64,000 bases of DNA, taken from assembly GCA_016841605.1 (NCBI GenBank), contig JAENYV010000010.1, forward strand, positions 96,662 through 160,661. Reading direction: 5' to 3'. The notes under the pieces are model-generated. The model had not been told where the DNA came from, ran no database searches, and saw nothing but the letters and a program-made list of their open reading frames with translations. Of this stretch, positions 28,007-36,800 are shown in pieces (the first letter of the stretch is position 1; every line of letters starts with the position of its first letter). The stretch comes from Dethiobacter alkaliphilus (lineage in GTDB: Bacteria; Bacillota; Dethiobacteria; DTU022; UBA8154). Both the position numbers and the translations under genes were made by a program.

Positions 28007-28366
28007 ATGGATAAAAAAAGACGCAAGGAGCTGCTGGAGGAATACAAGCAACTGAAGACCTATATGGGTGTATTTCAAATAAAAAATAATGCCGGCGGAA
28101 AAATTTACGTAGCTTCCTGTACCAACTTGAAAAACCGGTGGTTGACTATACAATTACAGCTGAATATGGGCAGGCATGCAAATGCCGGGCTGCAAAGGGA
28201 CTGGAAGGAGATGGGGCCCGAAGCCTTTACCTACGAGGTGCTGGAGGAAAAGGAAACCCGCGAAGTTGCCGACAGGTGCTGGGAGCTTAAAAAAATGGAA
28301 AAAATGTGGCTGGAAAAATTACAGCCCTATGGAGACAGAGGATATAATAAGCCGCCAAGAAAATAA
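28007..28366 (+). CDS. GIY-YIG nuclease family protein
   Basis: A 119-residue small protein matching stand-alone GIY-YIG domains. The two strands are divergent ('MGVFQIKN' for GIY and 'GKIYVASCTNLKNRW' for YIG plus the catalytic-region Arg), followed by 'WKEMGPEAFTYEVLEEKE' and the terminal 'EKMWLEKLQPYGDRGYN', a conserved pattern in this group with the metal-binding Glu. Nuclease activity is possible but the GIY tyrosine is replaced by Phe, so it may be weak or absent. It is coupled to the upstream DUF6530-like gene. Confidence 0.75.
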   Translation: MDKKRRKELLEEYKQLKTYMGVFQIKNNAGGKIYVASCTNLKNRWLTIQLQLNMGRHANAGLQRDWKEMGPEAFTYEVLEEKETREVADRCWELKKMEKMWLEKLQPYGDRGYNKPPRK

Positions 28367-28436
28367 TACAATTAAGTAATATGCAAAAAAAGAAGCCTGG
28401 ACATTGGCAGATATCAGGTGACTTTGGGGCGGCTCC

Positions 28437-28465
28437 TTGCCAATAAACAGCGTTTGCAGTATAAT
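28437..28465 (+). promoter_or_regulatory. Promoter of the ABC-F attenuator leader
   Basis: A -35 TTGCCA (28437-28442) and a perfect -10 TATAAT (28460-28465) have a 17-bp spacer. The transcript would begin near 28472 and give a leader of about 160 nt. Confidence 0.75.
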
Positions 28466-28502
28466 AAAAGCACTTCAAGCCGACGGCAGAGAGGAGACAT
28501 TC

Positions 28503-28526
28503 ATGTTCATCTCTTTAGAGGGATAG
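28503..28526 (+). CDS. Putative 7-residue regulatory leader peptide
   Basis: ATG-TTC-ATC-TCT-TTA-GAG-GGA-TAG encodes MFISLEG. It is preceded by GAGGAG (28491-28496) with a 6-nt spacer, an ideal ribosome site. The position, between promoter and terminator of an ABC-F gene, is that of leader peptides whose ribosome stalling under antibiotic relieves attenuation. The function is inferred from position only. Confidence 0.6.
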   Translation: MFISLEG

Positions 28527-28581
28527 TTGAATAGTTTTTTCAGGATACCTTACCCCTCAACGAGAAGCTTTTTAGTTTCGG

Positions 28582-28606
28582 CATGGGTACGCGTACCCAT
28601 GTTTTT
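28582..28606 (+). terminator. Leader terminator/attenuator of the ABC-F gene
   Basis: The 20-bp perfect palindrome CATGGGTACG/CGTACCCATG (28582-28601) is followed at once by TTTTTC. It lies only 24 nt before the ABC-F start and so can act only as an attenuator for that gene. An alternative pairing of GAGGG...TTGA (28518-28531) with CCCCTCAA (28553-28560) could form part of a switch. Confidence 0.7.
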
Positions 28607-28629
28607 CTATTTCTAAAGAGGTGATCATA

Positions 28630-30354
28630 ATGTCGACCATACTACTGGTGAATAGCTTGAAGCAAGAATACGATGTTCATACTGTTTTCCAGGATTTTTC
28701 CTTCCATCTGTCGGACGGTGAACGAGTCGGCCTGATCGGCCGAAACGGGACCGGGAAAAGTACTTTGCTGAAGATCCTTGCCGGCCGGGAAGAGGCGACC
28801 GGCGGTCAGGTTCGCCATTACCTGCCACCAGACCGTATCGGTTATCTCCCCCAGGAACCGGTACTGCCCGGAGGACACACAATTAAATCGTATGCCGCGG
28901 CGCTTCATAAACCGGGCAGCATGCCGGATGGGGAAAAAGCCATAGCCCTCAAGTTTCTGGGTAAACTGGGATTTAACCGGGATGATTTCGAAAAGCCGAC
29001 AGACGTATTAAGCGGAGGCGAAAAAACCAGACTCTGCCTGGTCCGCCTGCTACAGCAAGACTGCGGGCTTTTGCTCCTAGACGAGCCTACCACTCATTTG
29101 GATATGGGAGGTCTGGAATGGCTCGAGAACTATCTCAAAAACTTTCGAGGTGCTGCACTCATTGCCTCACACGATCGTTGTTTTCTGGATGAAACTACCG
29201 TACGGATATTGGAAATTGATCAAGGAAAGATCCGCTCTTACCCCGGTAATTTTTCCCAATATGCCCGTATCAAGGAAGAGGAAAGCCGGAGTCAATGGGA
29301 GGCCTATCAGGATTATCGCCGTCAACGCAAGAAACTTACTGTTGCCTTTAACCGTAAAAGACAATGGGCCCGGCAGGCAGCCGAGGCTTCTTCGCCTCGT
29401 ACCCCATACCTGGCCGCGCGGGCCAAGAAGGTTGATCGGGCAGTCAAATCCTTCGAGCGCCGGTTGGAACGGTTGGACCGTGAGGCTCCCCGAAAGCCCT
29501 GGGAGTATCGTCGCCTGAGGTTGGATCTTGACGCGGAGGGGAAGACCGGAGCCAAGCTGATCGAGGTGGCAGAGGTCAGCCATGCTTTTGACGATAAGGT
29601 TATCTTTAAAGATGTCTCTTTTACAATTTTTTCCGGTGACTCAGCTGTGTTGATTGGAGGCAACGGTGCGGGTAAAACAACGCTGCTGAGGTTAATTCTC
29701 GGTGAGCTGATACCTGACCAGGGGCGAATCTCCCTCTCCCCGGCCGCCCGCGTCGGATACCTGGGCCAGCAGCATGATCAACTGAACCCGGAGCTGACTC
29801 CTCTGGAGACAATGCTGGCTGCCGGAGAGGCGGACGAAACAGGGGCGCGGCATTTACTCGGAGCGCTTCTCTTCGGCGGTGAACGGGTCTACCAGCCTGT
29901 GTCCACCCTGTCCGGCGGAGAGAAGAGCCGGCTGGTTTTGGCTGTTTTGCTGGCCAGCCGGGTAAATCTGTTAATTCTTGACGAACCGACCAATCACCTG
30001 GATATCGAATCGCGGGAGGCAATCGAGGCGGCGCTGGACAGCTTTGACGGAACAATCCTTGCCGTCAGCCACGATCGGTATTTCCTTTATCGTTTGTCGG
30101 ATCGCGTTTTGATTTTGGAAAACGGACTTGTTTCCCATTATCCCGGTTCGTACGGAGAATACCTGGAGAACCAAGTATTTTCGGATGTAAACTCTCGGGA
30201 CGAAATACTTATTTTGGAGAACAGGCTCTCTTACCTGTCAGGCCGCCTGAATGAATTGTCCGGCAACAACAAACCTGCTGCCGGGGAGGAACGGGAAGAG
30301 GCTAACCGGGAGTTCCTGGAAATCAGCCGCAAATTGCGAAAGTTGAAAGGTTAA
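28630..30354 (+). CDS. ABC-F family ATPase (ribosome-protection type)
   Basis: A 574-residue soluble protein with two ABC domains and no membrane segments. The first has 'GLIGRNGTGKSTLLK', 'LSGGEKTRLCLVRLL' and 'LLLLDEPTTHLDMGGLEWL'; the second has 'VLIGGNGAGKTTLLR', 'LSGGEKSRLVLAVLL' and 'LLILDEPTNHLDIESREAI'. The interdomain linker (about 205-300) is Arg/Lys-rich and helical, as in proteins that enter the ribosomal E site to dislodge antibiotics. ATG 28630 has AAAGAGG upstream. The attenuator leader with a tiny leader peptide suggests drug-inducible expression, as for Vga/Lsa/VmlR types; the exact subfamily and drug class are not determinable. Confidence 0.9.
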   Translation: MSTILLVNSLKQEYDVHTVFQDFSFHLSDGERVGLIGRNGTGKSTLLKILAGREEATGGQVRHYLPPDRIGYLPQEPVLPGGHTIKSYAAALHKPGSMPDGEKAIALKFLGKLGFNRDDFEKPTDVLSGGEKTRLCLVRLLQQDCGLLLLDEPTTHLDMGGLEWLENYLKNFRGAALIASHDRCFLDETTVRILEIDQGKIRSYPGNFSQYARIKEEESRSQWEAYQDYRRQRKKLTVAFNRKRQWARQAAEASSPRTPYLAARAKKVDRAVKSFERRLERLDREAPRKPWEYRRLRLDLDAEGKTGAKLIEVAEVSHAFDDKVIFKDVSFTIFSGDSAVLIGGNGAGKTTLLRLILGELIPDQGRISLSPAARVGYLGQQHDQLNPELTPLETMLAAGEADETGARHLLGALLFGGERVYQPVSTLSGGEKSRLVLAVLLASRVNLLILDEPTNHLDIESREAIEAALDSFDGTILAVSHDRYFLYRLSDRVLILENGLVSHYPGSYGEYLENQVFSDVNSRDEILILENRLSYLSGRLNELSGNNKPAAGEEREEANREFLEISRKLRKLKG

Positions 30355-30476
30355 CAGTAAAACAGTATAAAAGCTTACAATGTGTTTTTTCAGGCCCTCC
30401 GAACCGTAAGCCGAGAAATCCCCGCCCGCGGGCGGTAAAAAAGTTGGGAAATCAATCAAGCTGTGAATCCTCCATA

Positions 30477-30505
30477 TTGACTCGTATCATGTCCTGTTAT
30501 ATAAT
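30477..30505 (+). promoter_or_regulatory. Promoter of the riboswitch/P-type ATPase gene
   Basis: A -35 TTGACT (30477-30482) and a perfect -10 TATAAT (30500-30505), 17 bp apart, lie just upstream of the riboswitch. Confidence 0.8.
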
Positions 30506-30511
30506 ACTGGT

Positions 30512-30647
30512 GAAAAGGGGAGTAGCTGGCAGGTCGACTGCCGATCCGGGCCAACAACTACGGTACTCGTACCTGGCCCGCCACTTGTGATGACAAGTAG
30601 CAAGACCTTTGACATGAAAACATGTCGAAGGTCTTTTCTCTTTTTTT
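30512..30647 (+). ncRNA. yybP-ykoY (manganese) riboswitch with terminator
   Basis: The aptamer opens with the conserved AAAAGGGGAGTAGC (from 30514) and closes with AGCAAGACCTTTG near 30599-30611, both hallmarks of the class, with intervening stems. The expression platform is a long hairpin (arms 30602-30616 and 30621-30635, one T-G pair) followed by a T-rich run. In this class Mn2+ binding favours antitermination, turning on Mn/Ca exporters such as the P-type ATPase encoded next. Confidence 0.88.
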
Positions 30648-30686
30648 AGGGGAAAACTAAAAATTGAAAGGGAGGATGAATTATCT

Positions 30687-33407
30687 ATGCTTGACTGGTC
30701 TGGTTATACCCCGGCGGAAGCTCTGGAAATCCTGCAAACGGATGAGTTACGGGGACTCTCCCCGGCGGAAGTAACCCGCAGGCAACAAAAGTATGGTTTG
30801 AACCAATTGCAGGTACAGCAGCCCTTACCCCTGTGGCGTCGTTTTCTGGCCCACTTCTCCGAATTTCTGGTGCTGATTTTGCTGGCCGCGGCAATTATTT
30901 CCCTTATTTTGGGAGAAGGTACTGATGCCCTGGTCATCCTGGTGGTCGTCACTGTCAATGCCGTTCTGGGAGTTATCCAGGAATACCGGGCTGAAAAAGC
31001 CCTGGATGCTCTGAAAAACCTTTCCGCTCCTACGGCCAAGGTGGTCCGGGAAGGCCGGGCTGTGGAGGTAGCGGCCCGGGAGCTGGTCCCGGGGGATGTG
31101 GTGCTGCTGGAAGCGGGAGATTTTGTCCCGGCCGACGGCCGGCTGCTGGAAGCGGCCAACCTGAAGGTTGACCAGTCAGCTCTAACGGGCGAATCGGAAC
31201 CGGTGGAAAAAAATGTTGCTTTTACGGCTAAGGGAGATGTTCCCCTGGCGGAAAAAGAAAACATGGTCCACATGGGCACCGCCCTCACCTTTGGTCGAGG
31301 CAGGGCAATAATTACCGGTACAGGTATGGATACCGAGATCGGCCGTATCGCCGGTTTGATTGAAAAGGCCGGCGAGAAGAAGACCCCCTTGCAAGAAAAG
31401 CTGGGGCAGTTCGGGCGTCAACTGGGCTTTCTGGCTATTTTTCTGTGCCTCCTGATTTTTTTCCTGGGTATGCTGCGGGGCAACGATTTTTATGAGATGT
31501 TTTTCATCGCCGTCAGCCTGGCTGTGGCCGCCATCCCCGAAGGGCTGCCGGCTATTGTGACCATCGTTTTGGCTCTGGGTGTCCAGCGTATGGCCCGGTA
31601 TAATGCCGTTATCCGCAAACTTCCCGCCGTAGAGACCCTGGGTGCCGCCACAGTAATCTGTTCCGACAAAACAGGAACCCTTACTCACAATGCCATGACC
31701 GTTCGGCACCTGGTTACCGGAAGCGGTGAACTGGGGGTTTCAGGAGTGGGATACGAGAAAGAGGGTAATTTCTTCCGGGGTGAGGCGGTGATCGAACCTT
31801 CAGCCGACCCTCTCCTGTCCATCCTCCTCAAGATAGGCCTGCTGAACAGCGATGCTCTCCTGACGGAGGATGACGGAATCATCAGGGTAGTGGGGGATCC
31901 TACCGAGGGAGCACTGGTGGCGGTGGCGGGCAAGGCCGGCCTCATCAGGGATGAACTGGTGCAGAGGCTGCCGCGCCTTAAAGAATATCCCTTCGATTCG
32001 GAGCGCAAGATGATGAGTACTGTCCACCGGGGAACCCTGGATGAATGGCCCGGCAGCGACGGTAACAAGGACAGTCTCAAGGGTATGCTGTTGCTGACTA
32101 AAGGCGCTCCCGGCCAGGTGTTGGAAAGATGCAGCCGCCGGCTGAGCTCTGACGGAATCCGGGAACTGGACTCCTCCACGCGGGAGCATTTTCGTGGTAA
32201 AAACCGGACGATGGCCGCAAGGGCTTTGCGCGTTCTGGCCTTTGCCCTGCGTCCTCTGGAATCCGATCCTCCTGAAGAGCCTGGCGAGGCCGAACAGGAC
32301 CTGATCTTCGTGGGAATGGCCGGTATGATCGATCCGCCGCGGCCGGAAGCCGGAAAGGCCCTGGAAATCTGTCGGCAGGCAGGAATACGGGTAAAGATGA
32401 TTACCGGAGACCACAAAGAGACAGCTCTGGCTATCGCCCGGGAAATGGGCTTGGTCTGGGAAAATGAAGAAGCGCTCAGCGGGGCGGAGCTGGACCGCCT
32501 CAGTCCGGAAGAACTGCGGGGAAGAGTCGGCAAGGTGTCCGTTTTCGCCCGTGTTTCCCCGGAACACAAAGTGCGCATCGTGGAAGCCCTGCAGGCCGAA
32601 GAGGAAATCGTAGCCATGACCGGCGACGGCGTTAATGACGCCCCTGCCCTGAAAAAAGCCGACATCGGGGCAGCCATGGGCCAAACGGGTACCGATGTAG
32701 CCAGAGAAGCTGCGGAAATGGTCCTGGCCGATGATAATTTTGCCACCATTGTGCAAGCAGTACAGGAAGGCCGCATTATTTTCGACAACATTAAAAAGGC
32801 GGTCTACTTTCTTCTTTCTACCAATGTGGGGGAAATTTTCACTATTTTGGGTGCGATACTTCTGGGATGGCCGCTTCCCCTGCTGCCCATCCAGATTCTG
32901 TGGATAAATCTTGTTACCGACAGCCTGCCGGCCCTGGCTCTGGGTGTTGACTCCCCGGAGCGGGACACCATGCAGCGTCCGCCGCGCCATCCACGCGAAG
33001 GTATTTTCGAGCGGAAAAGCAAGACGACAATACTGGTTTACGGCGTCTTCATTGCCGCTATTGCCCTGAGCGCTTTTTACCTGGGATGGCAGGAATCGGT
33101 CGGCAAGGGGCGAACCATGGCTTTTGCTACCCTGGCTCTCAGCCAACTCGTGCACGTATTTAACTTCCGTTCTCTGCAGAAGTCCCTTTTCCGGAGGGGG
33201 TTGACCGGCAACCGGCCGCTTTTGGCGGGAGTAGCAGTTTCAGCGTTATTGCAGTTGGCTGTCCTGCTGACACCCTTCTTCATGTCCATCTTCAGAGTAA
33301 CTGCCCTGGCAGCAGTTGAGTGGCTTATTATTGCCGCCCTGGCTATTTCACCCCTGATTTTCGGCGAGTTGTTGAAGCCGGCTCTCTATCGGTATCAACA
33401 GAAATAA
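30687..33407 (+). CDS. P-type cation-transporting ATPase, P2A type (Ca2+/Mn2+)
   Basis: A 906-residue transporter. It has an N-terminal cation-ATPase domain ('[19 protein letters not shown]'-like start, here beginning MLDWSG), the TGES loop ('[12 protein letters not shown]'), the TM4 motif '[13 protein letters not shown]' typical of SERCA/PMCA-type pumps, the phosphorylated Asp in '[11 protein letters not shown]' near residue 328, '[14 protein letters not shown]', and '[20 protein letters not shown]'. About ten helices are expected. It exports Ca2+ or Mn2+. Control by a yybP-ykoY riboswitch argues for a manganese-detoxifying role, like Lactococcus YoaB. Confidence 0.95.
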   Translation: MLDWSGYTPAEALEILQTDELRGLSPAEVTRRQQKYGLNQLQVQQPLPLWRRFLAHFSEFLVLILLAAAIISLILGEGTDALVILVVVTVNAVLGVIQEYRAEKALDALKNLSAPTAKVVREGRAVEVAARELVPGDVVLLEAGDFVPADGRLLEAANLKVDQSALTGESEPVEKNVAFTAKGDVPLAEKENMVHMGTALTFGRGRAIITGTGMDTEIGRIAGLIEKAGEKKTPLQEKLGQFGRQLGFLAIFLCLLIFFLGMLRGNDFYEMFFIAVSLAVAAIPEGLPAIVTIVLALGVQRMARYNAVIRKLPAVETLGAATVICSDKTGTLTHNAMTVRHLVTGSGELGVSGVGYEKEGNFFRGEAVIEPSADPLLSILLKIGLLNSDALLTEDDGIIRVVGDPTEGALVAVAGKAGLIRDELVQRLPRLKEYPFDSERKMMSTVHRGTLDEWPGSDGNKDSLKGMLLLTKGAPGQVLERCSRRLSSDGIRELDSSTREHFRGKNRTMAARALRVLAFALRPLESDPPEEPGEAEQDLIFVGMAGMIDPPRPEAGKALEICRQAGIRVKMITGDHKETALAIAREMGLVWENEEALSGAELDRLSPEELRGRVGKVSVFARVSPEHKVRIVEALQAEEEIVAMTGDGVNDAPALKKADIGAAMGQTGTDVAREAAEMVLADDNFATIVQAVQEGRIIFDNIKKAVYFLLSTNVGEIFTILGAILLGWPLPLLPIQILWINLVTDSLPALALGVDSPERDTMQRPPRHPREGIFERKSKTTILVYGVFIAAIALSAFYLGWQESVGKGRTMAFATLALSQLVHVFNFRSLQKSLFRRGLTGNRPLLAGVAVSALLQLAVLLTPFFMSIFRVTALAAVEWLIIAALAISPLIFGELLKPALYRYQQK

Positions 33408-33788
33408 AACAAAAAACATAAAACATATAACGAATATCAAAGAATATATGGGTTCGCCGACACTTTATTAACTTTAAAGCATCGGTGGCCCTTTTTTTAT
33501 GCTCTCAGGTTGCCGGCAAAAATCCCGCTTTGTAACAATTATTTATAATTTTGTAAAACATGTTCATTTTTCGGCAAAGGCCGGTTCATAGTCTTTTTAT
33601 ATAATTTGTGACAAAGGGGGTGCTTAGCTTAGAAACAATTTTATAGAAAAATTGGACAAGCTATTCCTTCTGAAATTTTATATTTTGAATTTAATTCGGC
33701 AACTGTTGAACTGTTGAAGGTTAAGGCTAGAACGTGGTAACTGTGGTAACTTATGCAACGGACTATTTTAAAGAAAGGATAGGATAAT
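33408..33788. other. Intergenic region before pgsB
   Basis: A 381-bp AT-rich gap. A T-run at 33492-33498 after GGTGGCC is a weak candidate end for the ATPase transcript. A TATAAT at 33600-33605 could be a pgs promoter -10 but lacks a good -35. Short direct repeats (AACTGTTGAA-like, and GGTAACTGTGGTAACT near 33736) are present. No ORF was supported. Confidence 0.35.
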
Positions 33789-34949
33789 TTGCAGTTTGCT
33801 ATTGCGCTGATTATTTTTGTTTTTATCTTGGGTGTTTATGAACAAGTAAAACATAATAAAAAATTAAACCTTATCAAGCTGAGAATTAATGTCAACGGCA
33901 CAAGGGGTAAATCAACTGCAACAAGACTAATTACCGGTATCTTAAAGGAAGCTGGAGTTAATGTTGTCGGGAAAACGACGGGAACCAGTGCGAGAATTAT
34001 TTATTGGAACAAAGAAGAAGAAGAACCAATTAAACGAGGCCGTCTGGGTCCAAATATTATTGAACAAAAAACTGTCATTAAAAAAGTAGCCAAGCTGGGG
34101 ACATCAGCATTTGTCACAGAGTGCATGGCCGTAAATCCCGATTACCAGATTACTTTTCAGGAAAAGCTTGTTAAAGCAAATATAGGCGTTATTGTGAATG
34201 TTCGTGAAGACCATATGGATTTGTGCGGTCCTACTCTGGACTTTATTGCAGAGTCCTTTACAGCCACAATACCAAAAAACGGAACCCTTATTGTTGGTGA
34301 CAGTAGTTATAATAACTTTTTTACCCAAGAGGCAAAGAAAAGAAACAGCCGGATACTTATTGCCAATGAAAAAGAAATTCCGGGGGGTTATCCGGAAAAG
34401 TTTCCGTATGTAGCTTTCCCGGAAAATATTGCTATTGCGCTGGCTGTAGCTAAAGCACTAAACATTGACAATGATACCGCCTTGAGGGGGATGTTAAACG
34501 CTAATCCTGACCCGGGAGCCTTAATGATATATCCGTTGAACAAGAAAAGCCCAACATATTTTGTCAATGGCTTTGCCGCCAATGATCCGAATTCTACACG
34601 AATGATTTGGGAGCACATAACAGCTGTCGGTTACCCGACAAAAAATCCCTTGGTAATTGTAAATTGCCGGCCTGATAGGGTTGACCGAACTTTGCAGTTT
34701 GCAGAAGATGTTTTGCCGAATATGAAGATCGATATTCTCGTTGCCATGGGTGAGACAGTAAAACCAATTACCGAAGGAGTCAATACTAAAAAGATATCTC
34801 CACAGAAATACATAAATGCGGAAGGTTTATCTCCCCATGAGGTTTATAAAATGGTAAAGAATTATTTGATAAACAGAATGATTTTCGGCATTGGAAACAT
34901 ACACGGCGGTGGGGATGAATTGGTTGAACTTATAATTAACGAAAATTGA
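33789..34949 (+). CDS. pgsB: Poly-gamma-glutamate synthase ligase subunit PgsB/CapB
   Basis: A 386-residue Mur-ligase-like ATPase that adds glutamate to the growing poly-gamma-glutamate chain. One N-terminal membrane segment (2-18) precedes the P-loop 'NVNGTRGKSTATRLI' (NGTRGKST, residues 36-43). 'VTECMAVNPDYQ', 'VNVREDHMDLCGPT' and 'NCRPDRVDRTLQFAED' are PgsB family motifs. It starts at TTG 33789 after AAAGGATAGG. Length is normal. It forms a membrane complex with PgsC, encoded next. Confidence 0.95.
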   Translation: MQFAIALIIFVFILGVYEQVKHNKKLNLIKLRINVNGTRGKSTATRLITGILKEAGVNVVGKTTGTSARIIYWNKEEEEPIKRGRLGPNIIEQKTVIKKVAKLGTSAFVTECMAVNPDYQITFQEKLVKANIGVIVNVREDHMDLCGPTLDFIAESFTATIPKNGTLIVGDSSYNNFFTQEAKKRNSRILIANEKEIPGGYPEKFPYVAFPENIAIALAVAKALNIDNDTALRGMLNANPDPGALMIYPLNKKSPTYFVNGFAANDPNSTRMIWEHITAVGYPTKNPLVIVNCRPDRVDRTLQFAEDVLPNMKIDILVAMGETVKPITEGVNTKKISPQKYINAEGLSPHEVYKMVKNYLINRMIFGIGNIHGGGDELVELIINEN

Positions 34950-34996
34950 ATTCCTAAATTTGGATGAAACGATCTCCATTAAATACTACTTAAAGG

Positions 34997-35467
34997 ATGA
35001 TGTATCAGTTGATAATTACCGAAATTTCAACAGTTATAATTTTTGGCGTAATTTTCAGCTTGTTATTTACAGAAATTACAGGAGTTTTACCTGCCGGATT
35101 AGTTGTACCGGGATATTTAGCTTTGCTATTACTAATAAAATTGCCCCAGGCTATCTTCTTAACATTCTTGATCAGTATTTTAACTTATTTAATAGTTAAT
35201 TTCGGAGTGAGTAAAGTTACAATTTTATACGGCAAAAGGAAATTTGTAGCCATGATAACATTATCAATTGTCTTGCAGTTTGTTCTCTATGCACTAATGC
35301 CTCTTGATTATAGTGCTATTTCCGGCTTGGCGGCAGTTGGCATCGTTGTTCCCGGACTATTGGCAAATACAATTCAGCGTCAGGGTTTAGTAACAACATT
35401 TTTAAGCACTGCCTTGCTGATTGCACTGACTTATGGGTGTGCAGTGCTGTTGCAAGTGAGAATATAG
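34997..35467 (+). CDS. pgsC: Poly-gamma-glutamate synthase membrane subunit PgsC/CapC
   Basis: A 156-residue integral membrane protein with about five helices. It contains 'TGVLPAGLVVPGYLALL', 'SKVTILYGKRKFVAMI' and 'GIVVPGLLANTIQRQGLVTT', which are close to Bacillus PgsC. It partners PgsB in synthesis and possibly export of the polymer. Start choice is uncertain: ATG 34997, ATG 35000 and TTG 35009 are all near AAAGG (34992-34996). It is the second gene of the pgs operon. Confidence 0.93.
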   Translation: MMYQLIITEISTVIIFGVIFSLLFTEITGVLPAGLVVPGYLALLLLIKLPQAIFLTFLISILTYLIVNFGVSKVTILYGKRKFVAMITLSIVLQFVLYALMPLDYSAISGLAAVGIVVPGLLANTIQRQGLVTTFLSTALLIALTYGCAVLLQVRI

Positions 35468-35531
35468 CAAAGGAGGTGTAATGGAGGGGGCAGCTTACAT
35501 GAATGGAAAAATACAGCAAAGGAGGTGTAAA

Positions 35532-35756
35532 ATGAACACTTTACACGGGTTAATACAGAATAAACAATATACATCGAAAACAATCGTAAAAGACAGCCTG
35601 AATGAAACCCTTTCGGTTTTTAAAGCTCTTACATTGAAAGAAAAATGCCTGTATCTAATTAAGATCAGCAAGAGGAATACCGGGCACCAAACATTTGTGC
35701 TAATGGTATTAACTCTAGTGTTTATTGCTGTGGATTATCTGTTTTCTCTAATTTAA
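35532..35756 (+). CDS. Small membrane protein of the pgs operon (PgsE-like position)
   Basis: A 74-residue protein with a basic, helical N-terminal part and one C-terminal membrane segment ('TFVLMVLTLVFIAVDYLFSL'). It has no family match known to me; in Bacillus a tiny PgsE follows pgsBCA, so a similar accessory role is possible. It has an excellent SD (GGAGG, 35521-35525). An in-frame ATG at 35481 with an identical upstream sequence (AGCAAAGGAGGTGTAA) would add 17 residues, so two forms may be made. Confidence 0.7.
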   Translation: MNTLHGLIQNKQYTSKTIVKDSLNETLSVFKALTLKEKCLYLIKISKRNTGHQTFVLMVLTLVFIAVDYLFSLI

Positions 35757-35774
35757 GAAGGGAGCAAGATTAGT

Positions 35775-36638
35775 ATGAAAAAAGTAGTAAGTAAAATGTT
35801 GGCTTTAGTTGTATTGTTTACATTTGGTCTTGGCCTTAGCGCGTATGCATTTACAAGAGGTTACGGTAGTTTTGCCGAATTATCCGCCTCTGAAGAACCT
35901 GCAGACTATACCGTTAAAACTAATGATATGGGAAGCGACACAACAATTTTAGCTCTACATGGAGGCGGTATTGAAAGAGGGACATCAGAATTAGTTGAAA
36001 CATTGGACGGTAACGGTAAATATAACACTTATTTATTTGAGGGGCTTAAAGCGACTGATAATGGGAGTCTTTTTTTAAGGGCTATTAATTTTGACGAACC
36101 GACAGCGGTCAGTTTAGTTCAAAAGTCGGATTACACTGTTTCTGTTATCGGAGCGGCAGGTGATGAGGAAATTACCTATATTGGCGGTCAAAACAAGATC
36201 CTGGCGGAATTGATCAGATTACATCTTATTTCCCAGGGATATAATGTCAGAACTTTAAGCATTCCCGATCGCATTGCCGGTATCATGGACAGCAATATAG
36301 TGAATAAGAATAAATTGTTTATGGACAGCTATCAGATTGGCGGTGTTCAGATAGCTGTTTCCAAAGGGTTAAGAGATAAGTTCGTAACCGATTCAAGTAC
36401 CTTAAATAGTTATTCAGATTGCATTGATAAAGCGTTAAGCGAAAGCTGGCCGGTAATAGTATCCAATTTACAGAAAATTAAGGCAGCCAAATCTGTGATA
36501 AATAACGGGTTTTTCAGCAAGCTTGACCCCAAAAAGCGCAACTTTGATAAGAAAGTAAAGCAAATATTAGACAAAGGGGCAAAAACGCCCAAGGATTTAA
36601 TTAATAATGTTAACACTACAGCGAAAAATAGTAATTAG
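35775..36638 (+). CDS. Poly-gamma-glutamate hydrolase-like protein, probably inactive
   Basis: A 287-residue secreted protein: signal peptide (about 1-26), then a PghP/DUF867-like domain. The first metal motif is present ('LHGGGIERGT', H62 and E67). However, compared with the intact paralog at 36898-37584, the His of 'LHIPS' is Arg102, the His of 'SIHGCSG' is Ile125 in 'SVIGAAG', and the Glu of 'VQLEISKG' is Ala194 in 'VQIAVSKG'. A Lys-rich C-terminal tail of about 60 residues is extra. It occupies the place of pgsA in the operon, suggesting a polymer-binding or release role rather than hydrolysis. Confidence 0.8.
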   Translation: MKKVVSKMLALVVLFTFGLGLSAYAFTRGYGSFAELSASEEPADYTVKTNDMGSDTTILALHGGGIERGTSELVETLDGNGKYNTYLFEGLKATDNGSLFLRAINFDEPTAVSLVQKSDYTVSVIGAAGDEEITYIGGQNKILAELIRLHLISQGYNVRTLSIPDRIAGIMDSNIVNKNKLFMDSYQIGGVQIAVSKGLRDKFVTDSSTLNSYSDCIDKALSESWPVIVSNLQKIKAAKSVINNGFFSKLDPKKRNFDKKVKQILDKGAKTPKDLINNVNTTAKNSN

Positions 36639-36800
36639 CGGCGGTGGTGCCATGGGGACGGTTTGAGCGGGAACTTGGGGTCCCCGGGTTGGTCGGGGCT
36701 TTAGGGTTGTCGGGCGCTCGGCGCTCGGCAACCCGCCGGACCGGCGCTCCGGTTTCCTGCCTGCAAGTCCTGCGGCTCTTCTTGACCTTCGCTTACCTAC
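36639..36800. other. GC-rich structured segment
   Basis: About 160 bp far richer in G+C than the surrounding AT-rich genes. It contains the imperfect inverted repeat GTTGTCGGGCGC/GCGCTCGGCAAC and a CCGGA...TCCGG stem, plus GGGGACGGTTTGAGC, which resembles the REP-like core near 7010. No ORF. It may be a degenerate REP-type insertion. Confidence 0.45.

Noticed and set aside
30687..33407. Long minus-strand ORFs of 368 and 451 codons inside the P-type ATPase gene
   Set aside because: They arise from biased codon use in the GC-richer ATPase gene and have Ser/Arg-rich, non-protein-like composition.
34960..35199. An alternative 79-codon frame overlapping pgsC
   Set aside because: It runs out of frame with the clearly recognised pgsC product and has no family features.
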